Source: Thermoplasmatales archaeon
GTDB lineage: Archaea > Thermoplasmatota > Thermoplasmata > Thermoplasmatales > GCA-001856825
NCBI GenBank assembly: GCA_014874235.1
Contig: JACWAC010000016.1
Span: 1-13,854 of the forward strand
Length of the DNA: 13,854 nt
Direction: 5' to 3'
The notes under the pieces are model-generated. The model saw nothing but the letters and a program-made list of their open reading frames with translations. It was not told the origin of the DNA and made no database searches. Below are positions 1 through 7,081 of the stretch, in pieces (positions within the stretch are counted from its first letter, which is position 1; the number at the start of each line of letters is the position of its first letter). A program made the translations under genes and the position numbers.

Positions 1-59
1 ATATAAAACCTGTTTGGTACAATTATCTACAGAGTGGGAGACGTATTAAAGAATGGTAG
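1..59 (+). CDS. Possible 3' end of an upstream gene (partial)
   Basis: Reading from base 3, an open frame without a start runs into a TAG stop at 57-59. It would encode IKPVWYNYLQSGRRIKEW, a basic, aromatic-rich tail plausible as a protein C-terminus. A second frame is open from base 2 to a TAA at 47-49, so the correct frame cannot be settled here. No domain can be recognised. The reading is weak and needs the sequence to the left. Confidence 0.25.
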   Translation, partial: IKPVWYNYLQSGRRIKEW

Positions 60-86
60 TCGAAGTTGATTCCAATACAAAAATCC

Positions 87-94
87 TTAAATTT
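87..94 (+). promoter_or_regulatory. TATA-like box for the sequon-rich membrane protein
   Basis: The AT-rich octamer TTAAATTT is centred about 31 bases before the GTG at 122. That is near the spacing of an archaeal TATA box when transcription starts at or close to the start codon. No SD sequence precedes the GTG, which fits a leaderless or nearly leaderless transcript. A second AT-rich run at 104-110 is too close to the start to be the box. Confidence 0.4.
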
Positions 95-121
95 GAAATA
101 GTAATTTAAAATCACAGGCCA

Positions 122-706
122 GTGAGGGAAAATCAGGGACTGCTGACAGACCAGAGAAAGGTTTTTAAAAGGTTTTCTGGAAATGGTCTTTTAACCGTGG
201 GCACCTTAGTCGTAGTTATTATCGTGGTTTTATTCGTCATGTCCCGAATACCCTACACAACTTACACGACTCTCACAAAGGAATCGCAGACCCTCATAGG
301 TAAAGAGACTTTGAACCTTGCAGGACAGGGTTTTTTGGTATGGGCATTCACGCTGCAGTCTAATATGACGAACATCCACATCAACGGCACGTTTGCCTCA
401 AATGAAAGTGTCTACTTTTTAGTGATGGACGAAAACCAGTACAGTTCGGTGTCGATTTATAAATCGTTGATCACAAATCCCAGCTACTCCTTGTGGTCCA
501 GTGGCAACACCGCTTCGGGAAACGTATCTGCCAACATTACTCCACCATCTGAAAACTTGCCCCCTCAAAATTACTTCATAATGATCTACAATGCCAACCC
601 GTATCAAAATTCGAGCCAAGTTAAGAACATAGCTGGCATAAATGTCTCTTCGTCGGTAGTATTAACTTTCGATTATGAAAACACCCACTTCAAGGTGTTG
701 TTATAA
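122..706 (+). CDS. Membrane-anchored, sequon-rich extracytoplasmic protein of unknown function
   Basis: I do not recognise a named family. The 194-residue product has a short basic N-terminus (residues 12-17 include RKVFKR), then one strongly hydrophobic segment at about 23-41, and a roughly 150-residue polar remainder. This is the layout of a signal-anchored protein with the C-terminal part outside the cell. The outer part has seven N-X-S/T sequons (N81, N88, N94, N134, N138, N163, N174), no cysteine, and alternating hydrophobic/polar stretches that suggest a beta-sandwich. A phrase near 148-157 (PQNYFIMIYN) recalls small beta-sandwich binding or adhesion domains, but this is only a fold guess. 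The start is GTG, chosen because it precedes the basic/hydrophobic anchor and follows a TATA-like box. The gene stands alone, with tRNA-Val on the opposite strand 57 bases after its stop. A pilin-like or surface-complex role is possible but unsupported. Confidence 0.75.
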   Translation: MRENQGLLTDQRKVFKRFSGNGLLTVGTLVVVIIVVLFVMSRIPYTTYTTLTKESQTLIGKETLNLAGQGFLVWAFTLQSNMTNIHINGTFASNESVYFLVMDENQYSSVSIYKSLITNPSYSLWSSGNTASGNVSANITPPSENLPPQNYFIMIYNANPYQNSSQVKNIAGINVSSSVVLTFDYENTHFKVLL

Positions 707-763
707 CTTACTACGGGGCTCCAGGAACCTATCTGGCACCAGAGAAAGAAGCTATATCTTGAA

Positions 764-836
764 TGGGCTCGGCCGGATTTGAACCGGCGGCCTTCGCTGT
801 GTGAGAGCGATGTCATAACCACTAGACCACGAGCCC
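764..836 (-). tRNA. tRNA-Val (anticodon CAC)
   Basis: The minus strand folds into a complete cloverleaf. The acceptor stem pairs GGGCTCG with CGAGCCC and carries discriminator A. The anticodon stem TCGCT/AGCGA encloses the loop CTCACAC, giving anticodon CAC (plus-strand bases 801-803). The T arm GCCGG/CCGGC has the standard loop TTCAAAT. G15 and the G18-G19 pair are present in the D loop. There is no intron and no encoded CCA. A TATA-like TAATATC lies about 26 bases upstream of the 5' end (plus 859-865), overlapping the stop of the GH57 gene. Confidence 0.96.
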
Positions 837-862
837 TGTGAAGGTAATTTTCACGACTGATA

Positions 863-2011
863 TTACTTTTTCTTTTTGAAATTTTCTCCAAAACACCTTA
901 TCCTCATGTCTTCCATCACGTTCTTGTAGTGGATATATGCATCAAAAGGGGAACCGTATGGGTTGAAGTATGCGTGCACCTCCTGGTCCTGTACATTTGC
1001 CAGGGACATATAATAAAGATGATCAGAAGTCTGGAGATACCTCCATATCTCAACGTCTCTGCAGTTTTCGAACGACTTCAAGTCTTCAAAGGCATCCCTC
1101 TGCATGTCGTTTCCTAGCCAGGCACTAAGGTCTCGGGAGAAGTCTGCCCACGAAATATAGTTCGGTATCGATAGTGTAGCCTTGGGCTCAAGCAACTCTC
1201 CCACCTCAGAAATCGTGGAAAATTCCATTCCCCTCTTCCTCACTTCTTCCGGTAACCGAGCAAGGAATTCAAAAATTCCCGTTTCCCTCCATTGATGCTC
1301 GCCAAACGTTTCATAGTCCATGAAGAGGTTTATTATGTCCCCGGGAGTTTCCTCCAACCATCTTGCATATTTGTCAGCAAATAGAGGGAATTCTGTCCAC
1401 GAATGATTTGAGAATCTAAAGGATATGTCGTCACTTAGTCTGTAGTTTCTCAACAGGAGGTTCTGTCCATATTTACTTGAATATATGTAATTAGGACTGT
1501 GGGAGGAAATCAATGCGTCTGTCCCCTCTGTGATAATATTTCTGTAACCCATGCCCCCCACAACGGCAGCCAAATCGTCTCGATAAATTAGCTCTGAATT
1601 CCTGAATGTCGTTGGTGTCTTTCCAAAAACGGTTTCGGTCATTTTGCTGTCTTTTTCTACCTGTTGCCTGAATTCTCTTTCATTCCAGATGGAAGACAGG
1701 CTGTGATAGTACGTTTCGACTACTGGTTCTCCTCCAGTTTTCTGGAAATACTCTTTGAACTTTTCTACCACATCGCTCCTGTTCTTGACCAGACTTTCCA
1801 GTAAGACACCTGAAATTGATATAGACGTTTTGATATTTCCATCGATCAGTGCTTGCGTGGCCGGAAGATAGCACTTCTCCGCGACCCTATCGATAATCTC
1901 TAGATTCTTGGCATCCCAGAAGTAATCGCGATTTTTGCCGATATCCCTGACACTAAATTTCCTTATCCTCCTTGGCTGATGGACCTCGAAGAAAAAGACT
2001 ATCCTCTTCAT
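863..2011 (-). CDS. GH57-family alpha-glucanase (amylase-like)
   Basis: The 382-residue product is a family 57 glycoside hydrolase acting on alpha-glucans, probably intracellular because no signal peptide is visible. The hallmark motifs are in order: HQP at 11-13, ETYYHSL at 99-105, the nucleophile region FRNSELIY with Glu140, MDYETFGEH at 231-239 with the presumed acid Asp232, and SDHLYYMS at 329-336. The length fits the compact single-domain GH57 group and is well below the usual GH57 branching enzymes. It is the last gene of the operon with the debranching enzyme and glycogen synthase. Its ATG overlaps the synthase stop as ATGA, and GGAGGTG lies 11 bases upstream. Archaea with a similar glycogen gene set, such as Methanocaldococcus, also carry a small GH57 enzyme, as I recall. 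Hydrolysis, transglycosylation and branching cannot be told apart from sequence. The tail ends in four lysines. Confidence 0.93.
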   Translation of the reverse strand: MKRIVFFFEVHQPRRIRKFSVRDIGKNRDYFWDAKNLEIIDRVAEKCYLPATQALIDGNIKTSISISGVLLESLVKNRSDVVEKFKEYFQKTGGEPVVETYYHSLSSIWNEREFRQQVEKDSKMTETVFGKTPTTFRNSELIYRDDLAAVVGGMGYRNIITEGTDALISSHSPNYIYSSKYGQNLLLRNYRLSDDISFRFSNHSWTEFPLFADKYARWLEETPGDIINLFMDYETFGEHQWRETGIFEFLARLPEEVRKRGMEFSTISEVGELLEPKATLSIPNYISWADFSRDLSAWLGNDMQRDAFEDLKSFENCRDVEIWRYLQTSDHLYYMSLANVQDQEVHAYFNPYGSPFDAYIHYKNVMEDMRIRCFGENFKKKK

Positions 2012-3108
2012 ATGGACTTATACACCTCCAGAGTTTTCAGGGCGGTTTTTTCCCAACTGAAATTCAGCGCTTCAATTCTTCCCCTCCGTCCAATAACCTC
2101 CCTAAGGGCCTTGTGCCGTAAAATGGCTCCAACATACTCGCTCATTCTATCCGTATCCCAGAAGTCGCACTTAAGAGCATTAAAGAGAGTCTCCCCCACA
2201 CCCGTAGTTTTGCTTATTACTGTCGGAGTACCGGATGACATCGATTCCAGCACCGTCATCCCGAAGGGTTCTGATACTGCTGGGAGTACAAATACATCGC
2301 TATCCCTGTAAAGTTTAAGTGCAGATTCATCGTTCACGAAACCTGTCAACTCAAAATTGTTTTCCAAACCAAACTTATTCACAGCGTCGGTTATCTCGCC
2401 AATCTGATCGCCCGTTCCCGCTAATACAAATCTTGCTTCACCGTAAGTTTCCAGCACTTTCCTCGCCAGTTGTACGAAAAATACGGGTCCCTTCTGCGAT
2501 GTCACCCTGCCAAAGTAGAGGACTCTGCCGCTCGAATTGTAGCTCTTCCTCACATTGGAGAACATCGTGGAGCTAACGCCGTTGTATATGACCGAAGTTT
2601 TACCCCCACCTCCGTACAGCACCCTCAGAATCTTATCCGTGTATGCGGAAACCGTGATGATCTTGTCGGCCGAAGTGTAACCCTCCCTCTCTATCGACAT
2701 GATCCTTTCCTGGGGGTTGAAGTTGCCGGACCTATCGTATTCGGTACTGTGAAAAGTTACAACTATCGGGATGTTGTACTTTCGCTTGAGCACGATTGCA
2801 GCAGGTACGGTGATCCAATCGTGCGCATGAATCACGTCCACATTCGGTCTAAACGCTTCCACAATTCCCTTGTTGTATTCAAGTACCATATCATAGAAGT
2901 CTCTGTTTACCGAATACGGGCTACCTAAGGGACCAGCCTTAACTCGCGTGACTTCGAAAGGGTAGCTTTGGTCTAGGTTTGGGAAGTCCGGCACATATAC
3001 CATTACCTCTTCCACCCGAGACAGAGTTGTGAAGAGGTTTATTGTATGGATACCCAATCCGCCGGAGAAGGCTGGAGGCAGCTCCCAACCAAGCACCGCT
3101 ATCTTCAT
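2008..3108 (-). CDS. GT4-family glycogen synthase
   Basis: A 366-residue retaining GT-B glycosyltransferase, most likely extending alpha-1,4-glucan from a nucleotide-glucose donor. The N-terminal domain opens with MKIAVLGWELPP and the acceptor-side loop GGLG (16-19), and HAHDW is at 94-98. The C-terminal domain has FGRVTSQKG (199-207) with the donor-phosphate Arg201 and Lys206, and the E-x7-E motif in SEPFGMTVLE (Glu280 and Glu288). The length matches compact archaeal glycogen synthases and is shorter than the bacterial GT5 enzyme GlgA. ADP- versus UDP-glucose preference cannot be read from the sequence, and no pyrophosphorylase gene lies in the window. The gene starts 3 bases after the debranching-enzyme stop with a strong SD, and ends overlapping the GH57 start. 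Other GT4 substrates are possible, but the three neighbouring glucan genes argue for glycogen. Confidence 0.9.
   Translation of the reverse strand: MKIAVLGWELPPAFSGGLGIHTINLFTTLSRVEEVMVYVPDFPNLDQSYPFEVTRVKAGPLGSPYSVNRDFYDMVLEYNKGIVEAFRPNVDVIHAHDWITVPAAIVLKRKYNIPIVVTFHSTEYDRSGNFNPQERIMSIEREGYTSADKIITVSAYTDKILRVLYGGGGKTSVIYNGVSSTMFSNVRKSYNSSGRVLYFGRVTSQKGPVFFVQLARKVLETYGEARFVLAGTGDQIGEITDAVNKFGLENNFELTGFVNDESALKLYRDSDVFVLPAVSEPFGMTVLESMSSGTPTVISKTTGVGETLFNALKCDFWDTDRMSEYVGAILRHKALREVIGRRGRIEALNFSWEKTALKTLEVYKSI
2023..2029 (-). promoter_or_regulatory. SD sequence of the GH57 gene
   Basis: The minus strand reads GGAGGTG, 11 bases before the ATG at 2011 and inside the 3' end of the synthase gene. 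The match is strong and the spacing slightly long. Together with the ATGA stop/start overlap it supports translation from the polycistronic mRNA and fixes the start. Confidence 0.6.
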
Positions 3109-3111
3109 ATT

Positions 3112-3118
3112 TCACCTC
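3112..3118 (-). promoter_or_regulatory. SD sequence of the glycogen synthase gene
   Basis: The minus strand reads GAGGTGA shortly before the ATG at 3108, and its last three bases are the TGA stop of the debranching enzyme. The ribosome-binding site is therefore embedded in the upstream stop, favouring translational coupling and fixing the start of the synthase. Confidence 0.7.
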
Positions 3119-4881
3119 AGATCCTCTACGAACGCTCTGAGGATTTCGCCATAACTCCAGGCCTGAACAATACACCCTCTTGGCTCACCCGGCAGGAAAC
3201 CATCAAAAATTTCTGGTACATAATTCATAGTCAGCAATGGAGCAAAGAAATCCTTCAACTGGCCCTTGTCTATTCCAGAGCGGACGGATGCCGTTATGTA
3301 GGGTCCAACGAGCCAAGGCCAGATGGTTCCATTATGGTAAGCTCTATCTCTACTGCACTGGTCACCCGAGTAGAGCGATGAGAATCTTGGATCAGACGGG
3401 GAGAGCGTCCTGAGACCGTATGGTGTCACAAGGTCTACTATGCTCTTTCTGAACAACTTAAAATTCTTGATCACGGGGAAGGGAAGCGAAAATGCCAGCA
3501 ACATATTCGGCCTGACGGAAAGATCGTCAGGTTCTGCAACGTCCTTTACTGTCTTATTCGAAACAAAGACTTCCTGGAATCTCTTCCTTGACGCTGAAAT
3601 CAGCTCCTCCATTTCGGTAGGAAACTCTGAGTTAAGTCTGTGGTAAAATTCCCTGAGGGATTGGAGTGCGTTGTGCCATAGAGCGTTCACTTCTACCGCC
3701 ATCCCTTCCCTGGGTGTCTGGAATTCCCCATCACAGAATGCGTCCATCCAGGTTGTGCCAGCAGGAGAGGAAACCAGTCCTTCTATAATCTCGATGCCGT
3801 TGTATCCGTTGATGTAGTTAAGAACGATGGAAGTGCAGTAGTTCAGGATTCTTTTGAGGAAGAGGAGATCACTCGTATAGTCCAGGTATTTTTTGACTGC
3901 ATAAATGTACCACAGTGGGGAGTCGGCTGGGGTGAGCGTTCCTCCTACATAATTTGAAAATTTTCCATCGGGATACCTCTCAGCATAATTCTCTAGTATG
4001 TTCTTTGCTAGTTCAAATTTCCCCTTCACCAGTAAAAGGCCGGGAATGGAAACGAAAGTGTCCCTCGACCACGCTCCGAACCACGGAAATCCAGCAAGGA
4101 TGTCTTTCCCGGCGACGAACATATCGGAAACCTGCCGGAAGCGATCAGGGAATTCATTTCTGTTAAATGCAGGAGTGATTCTGTCCAAGAACCCTCTCCT
4201 GGCCACTTTGGCATCTACGCTATCGGCTCCATCGGAAATTTGAACAACAAATTCTTCCATTCCGCTAAAAGTGAAGTAGCCAGGTGAATAGAGATCTTCA
4301 GTGTAACCGTAACCCCTCTCTTTTTCTATAACGTAGTTAAAATTTCTGTACCATTCTTCCCGTTGCTCGAAGGCATCTCCCCCCCATAAGTATACGGTCT
4401 TACCTTCGCGTTCAATTTTAAGGTATCCGTCATATTTTGAGGCATAAGTCCCGAAGGTGTTCATTGAACCCGCTTTCCTGAGTCCAGTGAGCGGAACCAA
4501 CTTTACGCGATCGGGAGGTGGACCGGAAACTGAGTACTTGACGAACAGATTGTTCCTTGAGGGGTGCCAGAAATATTCCTTGTTTACGATGGTGCTTCCT
4601 AACTGATAGGAGAATGTGGGAATCGGGAATAGCTCGAACCGCTTTAGGTTAGCGTAACCGTTTGGGTGGAGCACATCTCCAAATAAGTTGGTGTCGAGGT
4701 AGTACTTCTTTTCATTAAGTTCAACCTCTTCCCAGATCTTTGACAGAAGAACGGTCCTGGAAAAATCGGGGTCAAGGGATACGAATAGGCCGTGATATGA
4801 CCTGGTGTTTGTGGAAGATATGGTAGAAGAAGAGTAATAACCATTACCATTCGATATAATCCACTCTTCTTTGAATTTCAC
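3112..4881 (-). CDS. Glycogen debranching enzyme (amylo-alpha-1,6-glucosidase, GDE type)
   Basis: A 589-residue enzyme of the archaeal/bacterial GDE type that removes alpha-1,6 branches from glycogen. The N-terminal domain carries the signature WIISNGNGYYSSST followed by NTRSYHGLFV (residues 7-34). The C-terminal (alpha/alpha)6 domain, from about 240, has PWFGAWSRDTF (266-276), TTWMDAF (376-382) with the likely catalytic Asp380, VEVNALWHNAL (397-407), LSPSDPRF (493-500), AYHNGTIWPWLVGPY (514-528) and PRGCIVQAWS (567-576). Length and motif order are complete. The usual GRD of the catalytic loop reads SRD here, a conservative change. The start is GTG; no other start precedes it before an in-frame TGA at 4915-4917, and a TATA-like box lies about 24 bases upstream, so translation is probably leaderless. 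It is the first gene of the operon continuing into the synthase and GH57 genes. Confidence 0.93.
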   Translation of the reverse strand: MKFKEEWIISNGNGYYSSSTISSTNTRSYHGLFVSLDPDFSRTVLLSKIWEEVELNEKKYYLDTNLFGDVLHPNGYANLKRFELFPIPTFSYQLGSTIVNKEYFWHPSRNNLFVKYSVSGPPPDRVKLVPLTGLRKAGSMNTFGTYASKYDGYLKIEREGKTVYLWGGDAFEQREEWYRNFNYVIEKERGYGYTEDLYSPGYFTFSGMEEFVVQISDGADSVDAKVARRGFLDRITPAFNRNEFPDRFRQVSDMFVAGKDILAGFPWFGAWSRDTFVSIPGLLLVKGKFELAKNILENYAERYPDGKFSNYVGGTLTPADSPLWYIYAVKKYLDYTSDLLFLKRILNYCTSIVLNYINGYNGIEIIEGLVSSPAGTTWMDAFCDGEFQTPREGMAVEVNALWHNALQSLREFYHRLNSEFPTEMEELISASRKRFQEVFVSNKTVKDVAEPDDLSVRPNMLLAFSLPFPVIKNFKLFRKSIVDLVTPYGLRTLSPSDPRFSSLYSGDQCSRDRAYHNGTIWPWLVGPYITASVRSGIDKGQLKDFFAPLLTMNYVPEIFDGFLPGEPRGCIVQAWSYGEILRAFVEDLR

Positions 4882-4901
4882 AAATAAACAATCAATCTTC
4901 C

Positions 4902-4908
4902 TATTAAG
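4902..4908 (-). promoter_or_regulatory. TATA-like box of the glycogen operon
   Basis: The minus strand reads CTTAATA, centred about 24 bases before the GTG start of the debranching enzyme. The distance is right for a leaderless archaeal transcript, and no SD sequence lies between box and start. Confidence 0.45.
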
Positions 4909-4948
4909 ACAATCTCATGTCCCAGAGTCAAGACGTCGTCTGCTTGCT

Positions 4949-4965
4949 AATACAAAGATTGTATT
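4949..4965. promoter_or_regulatory. Perfect dyad, candidate operator between divergent glucan operons
   Basis: AATACAA and TTGTATT form a perfect 7-base inverted repeat around the spacer AGA. It lies 68 bases upstream of the debranching-enzyme start and about 200 upstream of the glucoamylase start, in the only sizeable non-coding gap of the glucan module. The size fits a dimeric regulator site, but no regulator gene is in the window and I saw no second copy. Confidence 0.35.
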
Positions 4966-5136
4966 TGATTCCTCGCCATATTCGACTTCAAAATTAAAGG
5001 AGAATCTAAAGTCCAAAGCAGAATTCCAACGCATGCATCAAACTACTCGATTATTGTTTTAGGTCGGCACTATTTTTCGGTCAAGGGAATTGCAAATTTC
5101 TTGCACAGGGTGAACGTCTACCTGCATACAAAATCG

Positions 5137-5143
5137 ATAAATA
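5137..5143 (+). promoter_or_regulatory. TATA box of the glucoamylase-queA unit
   Basis: ATAAATA is centred about 26 bases before the ATG at 5166, and AAATCG just upstream could serve as the BRE. The bases directly before the ATG (AACCTCCAT) are not SD-like, so the transcript is probably leaderless. Confidence 0.55.
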
Positions 5144-5165
5144 CCAACGCCGTACTAACCTCCAT

Positions 5166-7055
5166 ATGGTAAGGTTCCTTCCGTTGGGAAACGGAAGACT
5201 GCTCGTAACATTTGATCAGGACATGAATCTCGTTGATTTTTATTATTCCCGTGCTCAATCTGAAAATCACGGAGGCCATCCATTCAGAACTGGGATCATG
5301 GCGGATGGAAATTTTAGGTGGCTGGATAAAACCATTTTTAAGCAGATGGATTATCTTGATCATACTGCCATCGGAGAAATGGATTTTGATTTCGAGGGGC
5401 TCTCGTTTAGCATTTTTAACATGGTGTTTCCATACGAGGACATTTTCCTAAAGCGTATTCTTGTAAAGAACCCAGGTCAAAGTCCGCGTAAAGTCTCACT
5501 ATTTTTTCATCAGAATTTTGATATATACGGAAGTGGAATTGGTGATACTGCTTTCTATGAACCACAGACAAACTCTGTAATCCATTACAAAGGGAAGAGG
5601 TATTTTCTTGCAACTACTAGGGATGAAAACAACTTATCCATCAATTCGTATGCCATAGGTGTCAAGGATTTTGGGCATTTGGAAGGAACGTGGAAGGATG
5701 CGGAGGATGGGGTCCTGTCTAAGAACCCCGTTGCAATTGGTTCAGTGGACTCGGTTGTTTCTCACTCGCTAGATGTAAATCCTGGTTCTGACCGCGAATT
5801 CTACTACTACATCCTGTGCGGGAGCAATCTGGAGGAAGTAGTAGGAAAGAAGATAGATTATCATCTCCTCAAGCACATCGAGCACAGGACTGCCAACTTC
5901 TGGAAACTATGGTCATCAAAAAAAGAATTCGACCTGAAGAACGATTTAGGCTCCCTGTTCAAGAGATCACTGTTCATAATCAGGAGTCACATGAATGAAA
6001 TAGGAGGGATTGCAGCATCGAGTGACAGTGAGATACTGAAGTCCAATAGAGACGGATACTATTACGTATGGCCAAGAGATGCCGCAATTTCAGCCTGGGC
6101 GCTCACAAACTCCACTCATTACGGGCCACCTCGATTATTTTTTCAGTTCGCCGCCAAAGTAATAGCTTCAGACGGCTACTTCCATCACAAATACAACATG
6201 AACGGCAGCATAGCCAGCAGTTGGATTCCCAGGTTGCTGGATGGAAAGGCAAATCTACCGATACAGGAGGATGAAACTTCTCTGGTCATATGGGCATTGT
6301 GGAATTATCATAGGAGAGTAAACGACCTGGAATTCATTTCAGACATGAACGAGCAAATTATCAAGAAGGCTGCTGATTTTATTCTTAAGTTCAGGGATGA
6401 AACGGGGTTACCACTTCCATCGTTTGATCTGTGGGAAGAGAGGTATGGGATTCATGCCTATACCGTCGCAACAGCTTATGCTGCCCTTACCGCGGCAGCC
6501 AACTTTTCTTCTCTTCTTGGAGAAGACAGACAGAGTGGCCTTTATTCCGATGCAGCGGAAAGAATGAAAGTCGAATTCGAAAAGAGATTTTATTCTCCCG
6601 AGAAGGGAAGATATGCCAGAGCGATCATCAACGGAAAACCCGACTATACAGTCGATTCAGCTCTTTTCTCCTTATCCAGATTTGGGATGAAGAATCCAGA
6701 CGATGCCAAAATGGAATCAACCGTCAGTTCGATAATTGATAAATTGACGGTCCCAAAAACTGGTGGAATAGCCAGGTATGAGGGAGATGCCTACCAGAGG
6801 GTTAAGGAGGACCCGTCCATTCCAGGCAATGCGTGGATAATCACTACTCTCTGGGCCGCAGAATATTTCATCAGCAAGGGACAAATGGACAGGGCTATGG
6901 GGTATGTCAACTGGGTTGTCGATCACCGGCAGCCCTCCGGTGTTTTTTCTGAACAGGTGAACCCATACACGGGTGATGCACTCTCAGTTTCGCCACTCGT
7001 ATGGAGCCACGCAGAATTTGTATTGACCTGCCTCGATTACAACAACAGGAAATGA
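5166..7055 (+). CDS. GH15 glucoamylase (glucan 1,4-alpha-glucosidase)
   Basis: A 629-residue family 15 enzyme releasing glucose from the non-reducing ends of alpha-glucans. The N-terminal 250 residues form the beta-rich domain of prokaryotic glucoamylases. The (alpha/alpha)6 catalytic domain covers about 260-620: YYYVWPRDAA (298-307), NGSIASSWIP (346-355), LPIQEDETS (364-372), DLWEERYGIHAYT (421-433) with the catalytic acid Glu424, and SGVFSEQVNP (591-600) with the catalytic base Glu596, then SPLVWSHAEF (609-618). No signal peptide is seen, so it probably acts in the cytoplasm on stored glycogen or maltodextrin, next to the divergent debranching enzyme. The ATG is fixed by the upstream TATA box. 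The stop overlaps an ATG of the next frame (ATGA at 7052-7055), and queA follows closely, so the two are probably cotranscribed. Isomaltose or trehalose specificity, known in some GH15 enzymes, cannot be excluded. Confidence 0.93.
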   Translation: MVRFLPLGNGRLLVTFDQDMNLVDFYYSRAQSENHGGHPFRTGIMADGNFRWLDKTIFKQMDYLDHTAIGEMDFDFEGLSFSIFNMVFPYEDIFLKRILVKNPGQSPRKVSLFFHQNFDIYGSGIGDTAFYEPQTNSVIHYKGKRYFLATTRDENNLSINSYAIGVKDFGHLEGTWKDAEDGVLSKNPVAIGSVDSVVSHSLDVNPGSDREFYYYILCGSNLEEVVGKKIDYHLLKHIEHRTANFWKLWSSKKEFDLKNDLGSLFKRSLFIIRSHMNEIGGIAASSDSEILKSNRDGYYYVWPRDAAISAWALTNSTHYGPPRLFFQFAAKVIASDGYFHHKYNMNGSIASSWIPRLLDGKANLPIQEDETSLVIWALWNYHRRVNDLEFISDMNEQIIKKAADFILKFRDETGLPLPSFDLWEERYGIHAYTVATAYAALTAAANFSSLLGEDRQSGLYSDAAERMKVEFEKRFYSPEKGRYARAIINGKPDYTVDSALFSLSRFGMKNPDDAKMESTVSSIIDKLTVPKTGGIARYEGDAYQRVKEDPSIPGNAWIITTLWAAEYFISKGQMDRAMGYVNWVVDHRQPSGVFSEQVNPYTGDALSVSPLVWSHAEFVLTCLDYNNRK

Positions 7056-7071
7056 CTTGTCCGGTTGGTGT

Positions 7072-7076
7072 GGTGA
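7072..7076 (+). promoter_or_regulatory. SD sequence supporting the queA start
   Basis: GGTGA lies 5 bases before the ATG at 7082, good SD spacing. The earlier in-frame ATG at 7052, overlapping the glucoamylase stop, has only AGGA immediately next to it and would add ten residues outside the family's usual N-terminus. This favours 7082. Confidence 0.5.
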
Positions 7077-7081
7077 AAGTG

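Noticed and set aside
53..109. An 18-codon ATG frame before the sequon-rich protein
   Set aside because: Too short, no SD, and it overlaps the likely promoter of the next gene.
983..996. A 14-base word (CTGGTCCTGTACAT) that recurs at 8404-8417
   Set aside because: Both copies lie inside coding sequence and encode a chance VQDQ match; one such repeat is not surprising in a window this long.
2470..2928. A 152-codon plus-strand frame inside the glycogen synthase gene
   Set aside because: The opposite strand carries a clear GT4 enzyme with all motifs; this frame is its shadow.
4871..5062. A 63-codon frame in the divergent gap on the plus strand
   Set aside because: It starts inside the debranching-enzyme gene, has no promoter or SD, and its product shows no domain.
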